Below are positions 8,782 to 16,004 of a stretch of DNA of 64,000 bases, piece after piece. The translations under genes were made by a program, and so were the position numbers. How positions within the stretch are numbered: the first letter of the stretch is position 1; each line of letters opens with the position of its first letter. Source of the stretch: Parvibaculum sp. Lineage in GTDB: Bacteria > Pseudomonadota > Alphaproteobacteria > Parvibaculales > Parvibaculaceae. The stretch spans positions 799,477-863,476 of the forward strand of contig JAUSMV010000012.1 of NCBI GenBank assembly GCA_030645235.1. The letters are read 5' to 3'. Under the pieces are notes generated by a model. The model was not told the origin of the DNA, did no database searches, and saw nothing but the letters and a program-made list of their open reading frames with translations.

Positions 8782-10047
8782 ATGAGATATGTCGCCGCTG
8801 ATACGAGCAAATACCGCGAAGCCGCCTATGCCGCGCCGCTCGACTCTCTCGATCCTGCGCAGCCTGCGCTCTTTCAGAAAAATGCCATGTGGCCGATTTT
8901 CGAGCGCCTGCGCCGCGAAGACCCTGTGCATTTCACACCGGGCGGCGAGTTCGGTCCCTATTGGTCGATCACCAAATACAATGACATCATGGCGGTCGAT
9001 ACGAACCATCAGGTTTTCTCGTCAGACTTCATGCGCGGTGGCATCACCATCGGCGGCGGCATGCAGAATGTCGATCCGCTGCCCATGTTCATCGCGATGG
9101 ACCCGCCCAAACACGATCTGCAACGCAAAGCGGTCAGCCCCGCCGTCGCGCCGTCAGCGCTGATGAAGATGGGCCCGGAAATCCGTGAACGCGCCGCCAA
9201 GATTCTTGATGGCCTGCCCATCGGTGAAGAGTTCGACTGGGTGGACCTTGTGTCGAAAGAACTCACCGCCATGACACTTGCGACGCTGTTCGATGCGCCG
9301 CAGGAAGACCGCCGCAAGATCACCCATTGGTCAGACGTTGTGACATTCAATCCGACGCCGGGCGGCATTGTCGAAACGATGGAACATAAGATGCAGGTGC
9401 TCGGCGAATATGCCGATTACTTCATGGGTCTGTGGAACAAGAAGGTCAATGCCGAGCCGTATGGCGATCTGATTTCGATGCTCGCCCATCACCCCGACAC
9501 GCGCAACATGGAACCGCGCGAATATTTCGGCAATGTCGTGCTCCTCACCGTCGGCGGCAATGACACGACGCGCAACACGATCTCGGGTTCGATCCTCGCG
9601 CTCAACCAGAACCCTGACCAATATGCCAAGCTCCGCGCCGACCATTCGCTCATCACGCCCATGGTGCCGGAAACAATCCGCTGGCAGACCCCGCTCGCCC
9701 ATATGCGCCGAACGGCGGTCGCCGACATTGAGTTTCAGGGCAAGCAGATCAAAAAAGGCGACAAGGTCGTCATGTGGTACGTGTCGGGCAACCGCGACGA
9801 GGAAGTCATCGACCGTCCGAATGATTACATCATCGACCGCGAACGCTCGCGTCAGCACATCTCATTCGGCTTCGGCATCCACCGTTGCGTCGGCAACCGC
9901 CTCGCCGAATTGCAGCTCCAGATCATCTGGGAAGAAATCCTCAAACGCTTCCCTGAAGTGATCGTGACCGAAGAACCCAAATACTCGCGCTCCACCTTCG
10001 TCAAAGGCTATGAGACGATGAAGGTCATCATCCCGACGAAGAATTAA
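8782..10047 (+). CDS. Cytochrome P450, CYP153-like
   Basis: This 421-residue soluble P450 has the I-helix oxygen-activation motif GGNDTTRN (Gly258-, acid-alcohol pair Asp261/Thr262), the ExxR motif ETIR (297-300) and the heme-binding loop FGFGIHRCVGNR with the proximal ligand Cys369. The combinations GGNDTTRN, IRWQTPLAHMRRTA and HRCVGNRLAELQLQI are close to the CYP153 family of alkane and fatty-acid terminal hydroxylases, which need separate ferredoxin and ferredoxin reductase. No ferredoxin gene is present in the window. The start at 8782 follows the Shine-Dalgarno sequence GGGAGAAG; the frame is open further upstream, but that overlaps the NTF2-like gene. Confidence 0.92.
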   Translation: MRYVAADTSKYREAAYAAPLDSLDPAQPALFQKNAMWPIFERLRREDPVHFTPGGEFGPYWSITKYNDIMAVDTNHQVFSSDFMRGGITIGGGMQNVDPLPMFIAMDPPKHDLQRKAVSPAVAPSALMKMGPEIRERAAKILDGLPIGEEFDWVDLVSKELTAMTLATLFDAPQEDRRKITHWSDVVTFNPTPGGIVETMEHKMQVLGEYADYFMGLWNKKVNAEPYGDLISMLAHHPDTRNMEPREYFGNVVLLTVGGNDTTRNTISGSILALNQNPDQYAKLRADHSLITPMVPETIRWQTPLAHMRRTAVADIEFQGKQIKKGDKVVMWYVSGNRDEEVIDRPNDYIIDRERSRQHISFGFGIHRCVGNRLAELQLQIIWEEILKRFPEVIVTEEPKYSRSTFVKGYETMKVIIPTKN

Positions 10048-10150
10048 GGCGCTGGTTAAAAACTCGTGTTGAACGCCTGTTGACGCCAAACTCTTTAAGG
10101 AATACCCTGAAAAGTGCATTACAGGAAAATCGTTCAAGGGTTCGATTCGC

Positions 10151-10828
10151 ATGGATACTTATGAGCGCCTTCGGGCTACTGCCATTGCCAAGATTGTCCG
10201 CGGCATTCCGGCGCAATTTTGGACAGACCTTCGTGCCTTGGCGATTATCACTTATGCGGACGTCTTTGCTGACGTCGCGGCTGACAAGAACATTCTGCCT
10301 GACCAGAAGTCCGATGATCTGCTCCAACGGCGTCATTTCAGGATGGAAAAGCTGCTTATCGACCAAGCGACCAAGCATGGTTTGTCTCATTCTATGAATG
10401 TAATCGTTCAGAATAACCGTCGGCACGCATATGTGTTCAATGGAGGCGTCGCAATGACGCAATCTTATGTCCAAGCAATTGGTTTAATGCCGCAGCCGGC
10501 TAAATTCCGGGAACGTCTTGCCAATTCGATGGCTTTGCCTCGCCTTGATCTCGGCGATGAACCTGAGGGCGCATTCGTGATGCCTCTTCTCTATGGTTTG
10601 GTCGCACACAACCCGATCGGTCGCCGCTTCAACGCAGAAGAACAGAAGTTAGGAATGATTCAATTCTGCATCCCTGCCGCCGATTGCAAAGCATGGGCAG
10701 TGGAGTTCACTATCGCTGAAATTCTGGATGCATACCCGGTCGCACCGAAGAAGGGCGTTCCGAAGCGGTCGCTTCCTTGGAAAAAACGGCAGGGCGATGA
10801 AGGCACTGGTACGGACGGCCAGACATGA
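10151..10828 (+). CDS. Unknown 225-residue protein paired with an HTH-ImmA/IrrE peptidase
   Basis: I do not recognise this protein. It is soluble-looking, with no signal peptide or membrane helix. The N-terminal half is helical (ERLRATAIAKIVRGIPAQFW and EKLLIDQATKHGLSHSMN), and the middle contains the strand-like NVIVQNNRRHAYVFNG and the segment MPLLYGLVAHNP. The last 20 residues are basic then disordered (KKGVPKRSLPWKKR). Its stop codon overlaps the start of the next gene (10825-10828), so the two are coupled. Base composition looks slightly more A+T rich than in the flanking genes. In such pairs the peptidase partner usually senses stress or controls its neighbour, so a toxin, effector or regulated stress protein is possible, but nothing in the sequence proves it. 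Confidence 0.6.
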   Translation: MDTYERLRATAIAKIVRGIPAQFWTDLRALAIITYADVFADVAADKNILPDQKSDDLLQRRHFRMEKLLIDQATKHGLSHSMNVIVQNNRRHAYVFNGGVAMTQSYVQAIGLMPQPAKFRERLANSMALPRLDLGDEPEGAFVMPLLYGLVAHNPIGRRFNAEEQKLGMIQFCIPAADCKAWAVEFTIAEILDAYPVAPKKGVPKRSLPWKKRQGDEGTGTDGQT

Positions 10829-12012
10829 GTGTGATCGCACAAGGCTTTGTTGGTGCGCGCCTTACCGAGGCGCGCAAGGCGCGTGGTATCAGCGCGACTG
10901 ATCTGGCTGATCTGGTTGGTGTGAGCGTGCAATCAATTTCAAAATACGAGAATGACAAGCAAAGTCCCAAACTTGATGTAGTTCACAACTTTGCTGCGGT
11001 CCTAAATTTCCCACGCGACTATTTTTTGCGTCCTGTCCAAGCACCTGATGAACGCCCGATTTTTTGGCGCGCCCGATTGTCTGCGCCTCCTATTGCGCGC
11101 GACCGTGCCGAAGTGCGGCTGGAATGGATGAAGGAGATTGTCGATTATCTTGGTTCTTACTTTGAACTTCCCAAGCTGAACGTCCCGCGTATCGACTTCT
11201 CAGAAGATAGCCTCGGAAGCTCTGATTTCGTTGAGCGTGTTGCGACGGACATCAGGGAATTCTGGAATATTCGGTCCGGTCCGATGCCCGACACAATCGA
11301 GCAATTGGAAGCTAACGGCATCCTTGCTTCTCGTATCCATGTGAGAGCAGATAAGTTGGACGCATTTTCGCAATGGTCTGATCGTTTCAACGTGCCGTTC
11401 GTTGTGCTTTCTCGCGACAAGGCAAGTGCATGCCGTCAGCGTTTCGATGTGCTTCACGAGTTAGTTCATATCATCTGCCATACGAATATCCCGCAACGCC
11501 GCCTTAATGATAGAGCCTTTTACAAAGCTGTGGAAAAGCAGGCGGATCAGATCGCATCAGCTATACTTCTTCCCGAGGCTGATTTTATGGGCGAACTCTA
11601 TGCGCCATCGTTAGATGGTTTTCTGACGTTGAAGGAGCGTTGGGGCACTTCGGTTGCCGCCATGATTATGCGGTCAAAACACCTTGACTTGATCGATGAA
11701 GACGAAGCGCGCCGCCTTTGGATTAATTACAATCGCCGTGGTTGGCGCACTGGAGAGCCGCTTGATGGTAAGCTGGAAACCGAGGAGCCGCATCTCATTC
11801 GGCGCAGCTTTGAGCTTTTGATGGAGGAAGGCGTGCAGTCGGCGGCACAGATTATGAAAGCGCTGCCGTTGCCAGTGGCAGACTTGGAAGAGCTTGCAGA
11901 TCTTGAACCTGGCACTTTGTCTGGGGACGTTCAATCTCGGGCTGCACCGATTCTTAAGGATGAATTTCGGCAGGATTTCAACGTGGTTAGTCTCTTCGGG
12001 AGAAAGGACTAA
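10825..12012 (+). CDS. XRE-type HTH / ImmA-IrrE family metallo-endopeptidase
   Basis: This 395-residue protein joins an N-terminal XRE-family helix-turn-helix (about residues 6-62; ARLTEARKARGISATDLADL and SVQSISKYENDKQSPKL) to a zinc peptidase domain with HELVH at 211-215 and a downstream glutamate at 237 in VEKQADQIASAILLP, the third ligand position of this family. The C-terminal 120 residues, where a substrate-sensing region is expected, are not recognisable. Relatives cleave repressors in response to DNA damage (IrrE/PprI, ImmA) or act in toxin-antitoxin-like modules. It overlaps by four bases with the unknown gene upstream and probably regulates that operon. Confidence 0.88.
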   Translation: MSVIAQGFVGARLTEARKARGISATDLADLVGVSVQSISKYENDKQSPKLDVVHNFAAVLNFPRDYFLRPVQAPDERPIFWRARLSAPPIARDRAEVRLEWMKEIVDYLGSYFELPKLNVPRIDFSEDSLGSSDFVERVATDIREFWNIRSGPMPDTIEQLEANGILASRIHVRADKLDAFSQWSDRFNVPFVVLSRDKASACRQRFDVLHELVHIICHTNIPQRRLNDRAFYKAVEKQADQIASAILLPEADFMGELYAPSLDGFLTLKERWGTSVAAMIMRSKHLDLIDEDEARRLWINYNRRGWRTGEPLDGKLETEEPHLIRRSFELLMEEGVQSAAQIMKALPLPVADLEELADLEPGTLSGDVQSRAAPILKDEFRQDFNVVSLFGRKD

Positions 12013-12410
12013 TCTTTCGCCCTTTTAGTTGCGGCTTTTTAAGCAAATTCCGCCCGACACTCTGGTGAAAACTCAAACTGAGACAACACTTATTCCGATG
12101 GGCATGGACCGAACCGGCCGGAGCAACTATAAATTAACCTTATTGGGGTGATCTAGTCCGCTTGGGGCTGACCCCCCGAAAGGGAAGATTTAGAATGTCC
12201 GGCATGTGCATGCATGACAAAAACCTGAGGAGTGGGACGTTCACGACGCCCGCGACCCTCACTAGCACCGGCTCAGCCTGATCGGTTGAGCCGCCAGATG
12301 CGCGTGCCGTGCGCATCGCCAGAACATCCGTTATAGTTGAACTGAAATGCCTTGGGACATTTGTGCCCCTGTGAGCCCTTTCGGGCAAAGGCGCGCGTTC
12401 AGGCTTCATT
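12013..12410. other. Hairpin-rich intergenic region; possible structured RNA
   Basis: No convincing gene is present in these 398 bases. The stretch from about 12150 to 12390 contains several consecutive potential hairpins: GGGGCTGACCCC near 12164, the pair GGCTCA/TGAGCC at about 12270-12292, the perfect 7-bp stem GATGCGC/GCGCATC at 12297-12317, and GCCCTTTCGGGC at 12375-12386. Such density suggests a structured RNA or a long leader of the yidD-thrS operon. I could not match it to tmRNA, RNase P, SRP or 6S RNA, nor to a T-box. Confidence 0.35.
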
Positions 12411-12731
12411 ATGCGATTTGATCCCTTGTCCCTTCTCTTTCGCGGGTTGATCCAGTTTTACCGCTGGTTCATTTCGCCTTTGATCGGACCGGCTTGCCGG
12501 CACGGGCCAAGCTGCTCGGAATATGCAATTGAAGCCATCGAACGGCACGGATCATGGCGGGGAGGGTGGTTGACCCTTTCGCGCCTGTCGCGGTGTCACC
12601 CTTGGGGAACGCACGGATTCGATCCGGTCCCCGCGACACTTGATCCGAGCCCGTGGTACGCGCCCTGGCGCTATGGCCGCTGGACACTTGTTCCGGTAGA
12701 AGGTCACGAAACGATGAGAGAAACGAAATGA
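12411..12731 (+). CDS. yidD: Membrane protein insertion efficiency factor YidD
   Basis: This 106-residue protein has the family core [21 protein letters not shown], with the conserved cysteines, followed by [24 protein letters not shown]. YidD is a small amphipathic inner-membrane-associated protein that helps YidC-dependent membrane insertion in other bacteria, where its gene lies in the rpmH-rnpA cluster; here it stands before thrS instead, an arrangement seen in alphaproteobacteria. The stop overlaps the thrS start by four bases (ATGA at 12728-12731). Confidence 0.92.
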   Translation: MRFDPLSLLFRGLIQFYRWFISPLIGPACRHGPSCSEYAIEAIERHGSWRGGWLTLSRLSRCHPWGTHGFDPVPATLDPSPWYAPWRYGRWTLVPVEGHETMRETK

Positions 12732-14707
12732 TAAAGCTGACATTGCCCGATGGTTCGGTTCGCGAACATGACGCGCCGCTTGACGGGCTGGCCTTTGCTG
12801 AGAGCATCGCCAAATCACTCGCCAAAAAAGCAATCGCCATCAAATTGAATGGTGAAGTGAAAGACCTCAATACGCTGATCGACAAGGATGCGTCGATTGA
12901 AGTCGTGACGGTTGCAACACCCGATGGCCTCGAACTGTTGCGCCACGATGCGGCGCATGTGATGGCCGAAGCCGTGCAGGAATTGTTTCCCGGCACGCAG
13001 GTCACAATCGGCCCCGCCATTGAAAATGGTTTCTTCTACGACTTTTCGCGCGCCGAACCTTTCCGCCCCGAAGATCTCGAAAAGATCGAAGAGCGTATGC
13101 GCCAGATTGTGGACCGTAACGAGGTGATCACGCGCGAAGTCTGGAAGCGCGATGACGCCATCGCTTACTTCAAAAGCATCGGCGAGCATTACAAAGCCGA
13201 GATCATCGGCGGCATTCCGGCGGGCGAAGAAGTTTCTGTTTACAAGCAGGGCAATTGGCTCGACCTCTGCCGTGGGCCGCATCTTCCGTCCACGAATAAA
13301 TTGGGCAAGGCCTTCAAGCTCACAAAGCTTGCCGGTGCCTATTGGCGTGGTGACAGCCGCAACGAAATGCTCCAGCGCATCTATGGCACGGTCTGGGCGA
13401 CAGATGCTGAGTTGAAGGCTTACCTCACGATGATCGAGGAAGCCGAAAAGCGCGACCATCGCAAGATCGGCCGCGAGATGGACCTCTACCATTTTCAGGA
13501 AGAGGCGCAAGGGTCCGTCTTCTGGCACCCCAAGGGCTACACGATCTTCAATCAGCTTGAAGCCTATATTCGCCGCCGTTTGGATGCGTCGGGCTATGTT
13601 GAGGTGAAGACGCCGCAGCTCATGGCTTCGAAGTTCTGGGAACAGTCGGGCCATTGGGGCAAGTATCGCGAGAACATGTTTGTCGTGCCGGACGAAGTCC
13701 CGGGCACGGAAGATGAAGGTCCGGTGCTGACAGGCAAGAGCGATCTCATGGCATTGAAGCCGATGAATTGCCCCGCCCATGTGCAGATTTTCAATCAGGG
13801 CATCAAATCCTATCGCGATCTGCCGATCCGCATGGCCGAGTTCGGCTGCTGTCACCGCAACGAAGCGCATGGCGCTTTGCATGGTCTGATGCGTGTGCGT
13901 CAGATGACGCAGGATGACGCGCATATTTTCTGCACCGAAGAACAGATCCAGTCGGAGACAGAGCATTTCGTCAATCTGCTTTATGCCGTCTATCAGGACA
14001 TGGGCTTTGCTGATGTTGTGATCAAACTTGCGACGCGGCCTGAAAAATTCGGCGGCACGATCGAGCGTTGGGACGCAGCGGAAAAAGCCTTGGGCGATGC
14101 GCTGCGTGCCACGGGCCATGATTTCATCATTGCCGAAGGCGAGGGTGCCTTCTATGCGCCGAAACTTGAGTTCCACTTGAAAGACGCCATCGGTCGGTCT
14201 TGGCAGGTCGGCACATTGCAGCTCGACTATGTGCTGCCCGAACGTCTCGGCGCGACGTATGTGGCCGAAGACGGGTCGCGTAAATTTGCTGTCATGCTTC
14301 ACCGCGCGATCCTCGGCACGCTCGAACGCTTCATCGGTATTCTGATTGAAAGCAGCGCAGGCAAATTGCCGATGTGGCTCGCGCCTGTGCAGGTCGTGAT
14401 GACAACGATCACATCGGACGCCGACGAATATGCAACGCAAGCCGCCGCCGCTTTGCGCGCTGCCGGTTTGCGTGTCGTGCTCGACGTGCGCAATGAGAAG
14501 ATCAACTACAAAGTGCGCGAGCACTCGGTCGGCAAAGTGCCGGTGATCCTCGTCGCCGGCAAACGCGAAGCCGAAGAGGGCACAGTCTCCATGCGCCGCC
14601 TCGGCTCGCAGGATCAGACAGTGGTGAAACTCACCGACATCATCAAAGCGTTGTCGGCAGAAGCAACACCGCCCGATTTGGCCGCGCCGAAAGTCGCTGC
14701 GGAGTAA
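12728..14707 (+). CDS. thrS: Threonyl-tRNA synthetase
   Basis: This 659-residue class II synthetase has an N-terminal TGS domain (about 1-62), the second additional (editing) domain that hydrolyses Ser-tRNA-Thr, with [10 protein letters not shown] at about residues 73-82, the catalytic core, including motif 2 at [16 protein letters not shown] and the zinc cysteine in [10 protein letters not shown], and the anticodon-binding C-terminus (from about residue 555). The frame is open upstream, but ATG 12728 gives the family start and a coupled overlap with yidD. The last 20 residues form an Ala/Pro-rich tail. Confidence 0.97.
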   Translation: MIKLTLPDGSVREHDAPLDGLAFAESIAKSLAKKAIAIKLNGEVKDLNTLIDKDASIEVVTVATPDGLELLRHDAAHVMAEAVQELFPGTQVTIGPAIENGFFYDFSRAEPFRPEDLEKIEERMRQIVDRNEVITREVWKRDDAIAYFKSIGEHYKAEIIGGIPAGEEVSVYKQGNWLDLCRGPHLPSTNKLGKAFKLTKLAGAYWRGDSRNEMLQRIYGTVWATDAELKAYLTMIEEAEKRDHRKIGREMDLYHFQEEAQGSVFWHPKGYTIFNQLEAYIRRRLDASGYVEVKTPQLMASKFWEQSGHWGKYRENMFVVPDEVPGTEDEGPVLTGKSDLMALKPMNCPAHVQIFNQGIKSYRDLPIRMAEFGCCHRNEAHGALHGLMRVRQMTQDDAHIFCTEEQIQSETEHFVNLLYAVYQDMGFADVVIKLATRPEKFGGTIERWDAAEKALGDALRATGHDFIIAEGEGAFYAPKLEFHLKDAIGRSWQVGTLQLDYVLPERLGATYVAEDGSRKFAVMLHRAILGTLERFIGILIESSAGKLPMWLAPVQVVMTTITSDADEYATQAAAALRAAGLRVVLDVRNEKINYKVREHSVGKVPVILVAGKREAEEGTVSMRRLGSQDQTVVKLTDIIKALSAEATPPDLAAPKVAAE

Positions 14708-14719
14708 TTTTTCACTTAG

Positions 14720-14756
14720 CCCTCTCCCCGCTGGGGAGAGGGTCTTGCTTCTTCTT
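14720..14756 (+). terminator. Terminator after thrS
   Basis: A perfect 10-bp stem (CCCTCTCCCC / GGGGAGAGGG, three-base loop) at 14720-14742 is followed by TCTTGCTTCTTCTT. It starts 13 bases after the thrS stop codon and is a reasonable rho-independent terminator, although the T tract is interrupted. Confidence 0.6.
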
Positions 14757-14758
14757 AA

Positions 14759-14813
14759 CCCTCCCCTTGAGGGAGGGTCAAAAAATCTTTTTTAGATTTT
14801 TTGGGGCGGGGGA
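14759..14813 (+). repeat. Double-hairpin repeat, unit A1
   Basis: The unit has a first hairpin (CCCTCCC-loop-GGGAGGG), a second A/T hairpin (CAAAAAATC, loop, GATTTTTTG) and a closing G-rich arm (GGGGCGGGGG) that can pair back with the first C-rich arm. Units with the same plan recur near 43.2 kb and 47.3-47.6 kb, so this is a dispersed intergenic repeat family. Confidence 0.75.
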
Positions 14814-14847
14814 GCGTTCAAGTGGGGAAATTAAATTTTTCCGCCTC

Positions 14848-14998
14848 TGTCCCCGCCTGAGAATTATTTTTTTATGGGAAAAGTCGGAGGCTCATCAAAC
14901 CGACTAACGATCTCTGCATGGAAACCTCGAATCTCTTGCAAGAAATGCTAACTGCTTCGAGCCTTGGTCGAGCCGGAATCCCGTTTATCCCCGCTTTT
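14848..14998 (+). repeat. Dispersed ~150-bp repeat, copy 1
   Basis: From 14897 to 14998 this segment matches the reverse complement of 42976-43080. It shares an unbroken run of 29 bases (from AAACCGACTAAC to CATGGAAAC), then ATCTCTTGCAAGAAAT, and the end TATCCCCGCTTTT. Weaker similarity extends back to 14848 (TCCCCGCC...ATTTTTTT). It ends 12 bases before the stop codon of the SRPBCC gene. No reading frame covers it. Confidence 0.8.
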
Positions 14999-15009
14999 GG
15001 CGTGCGTGA

Positions 15010-15549
15010 TCAGCTGCCGAATTTCTCCGTATAGGTTTTTTCCAACCCGTCAAACACCGACCAGAAAGGTGATTTGACGTCGTCCGCCAGCACCTCGCCC
15101 AGCATCACGAGATGCGCGTGCCAGCCGCTTGCAAACTTCATACGATACGGGCCTTCAATCAGACGGCTATGTGTGAGTGTGAGCCGCACTTTGTCGCCTT
15201 CTTCTTTCAACACAAACTCGACACGGCTGCGGCCATCGTCAAGACCCTGGCTCCAGTCAAAGCCGAGGCGATACGGCGGTTCGAAAATCGTGACCGTGTG
15301 CTGACTATCATGCTTGCCGTTATACTGTTTGAGGTGATCGGGCGGCGGCGCGGCATGCGATCCGACATTGCTGTTGTCGAATTTAAGCTCCAATTTACCG
15401 CCTTTTTTTGGTGTGATCTCTCCGCCTGCAAACCATTTCGCGCGTTTGTCGGCTTCGGTGAGATAGGCCCATACGCGTTCGATGGGACCGGGCAACAGGC
15501 GCTCAAAGCGCAGCGTGTTTTTGTCGATCATGGTGCCGTGGTCGCTCAT
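15010..15549 (-). CDS. SRPBCC family protein (AHSA1-like)
   Basis: This 179-residue protein has the AHSA1/START-like fold with the usual opening FERLLPGPIERVWAYLTEAD, KRAKWFAGG, and the later segments RVEFVLKEEGDKVRLTLTHS and GWHAHLVMLGEVL. These proteins form a hydrophobic cavity for small ligands. The start codon overlaps the stop of the upstream ArsR gene (ATGA, 15546-15549). The ArsR-SRPBCC pairing is a very common bacterial operon in which the regulator controls the ligand-binding protein; the ligand is unknown. Confidence 0.9.
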   Translation of the reverse strand: MSDHGTMIDKNTLRFERLLPGPIERVWAYLTEADKRAKWFAGGEITPKKGGKLELKFDNSNVGSHAAPPPDHLKQYNGKHDSQHTVTIFEPPYRLGFDWSQGLDDGRSRVEFVLKEEGDKVRLTLTHSRLIEGPYRMKFASGWHAHLVMLGEVLADDVKSPFWSVFDGLEKTYTEKFGS

Positions 15550-15863
15550 GCTTTGTCCTTTTCTGCCATCATTTTTAATTCTGTTTCCAGCGCATCGAGG
15601 CGCGGGTTCCAGAAATTCCGCACGCTGTCCACCCAGTCCGCGACTTCCGCGATGCCGACCGGATCAAGCGCGTAAATTCGTCTCTGCGCCTCAACGCGCA
15701 CCGAGACGAGGCGGGCCGCCTTCAGTGTACGGAGATGTTGCGAGATCGCCGGTGCGCTCATCTCAAAGCGGCGCGAAATATCGCCCGCCGACATCTCGCC
15801 ATGGCGGAGCATCTCAACAATGTGGCGCCTTGTGGGATCGGCGAGGGCGGCGAAAGTTTCCAT
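15546..15863 (-). CDS. ArsR family transcriptional regulator
   Basis: This 105-residue winged-helix protein begins METFAALADPTRRHIVEML, and the recognition helix lies in SAPAISQHLRTLKAARL, the standard ArsR pattern. The metal-binding cysteine box of ArsR/SmtB sensors is absent (no cysteine is present), which fits the subgroup paired with SRPBCC proteins. It is the first gene of the two-gene operon and probably represses itself through the palindrome at 15884-15895. Confidence 0.92.
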   Translation of the reverse strand: METFAALADPTRRHIVEMLRHGEMSAGDISRRFEMSAPAISQHLRTLKAARLVSVRVEAQRRIYALDPVGIAEVADWVDSVRNFWNPRLDALETELKMMAEKDKA

Positions 15864-15883
15864 GTTTCATTAATTGCAGATTT

Positions 15884-15895
15884 ACTTAATTAAGT
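15884..15895. promoter_or_regulatory. Probable ArsR operator
   Basis: A perfect 12-bp palindrome, ACTTAATTAAGT, lies 20 bases upstream of the ArsR start codon, inside an A/T-rich stretch where the promoter must be. Size, symmetry and place fit an autoregulatory operator. Confidence 0.55.
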
Positions 15896-16004
15896 CAAAT
15901 AGCAAATTAAAAACCCCATTTATATCAATCCGTTTATCCCCCCAGTCCGGTAAATGCCTTAGAGTGAAAGCAAGGGTTCCACCGCATTTGCGTAGGGCTG
16001 ATTG

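Noticed and set aside
12013..12410. tmRNA, RNase P RNA, SRP RNA or 6S RNA in the hairpin-rich gap
   Set aside because: No tag-peptide coding sequence, no P4 or GNRA/AGGAAG signatures expected for these RNAs could be found; left as an unassigned structure.
12815..14524. A 569-codon open frame on the minus strand opposite thrS
   Set aside because: thrS is certain on the plus strand; the antisense protein is His/Arg-rich with no family pattern.
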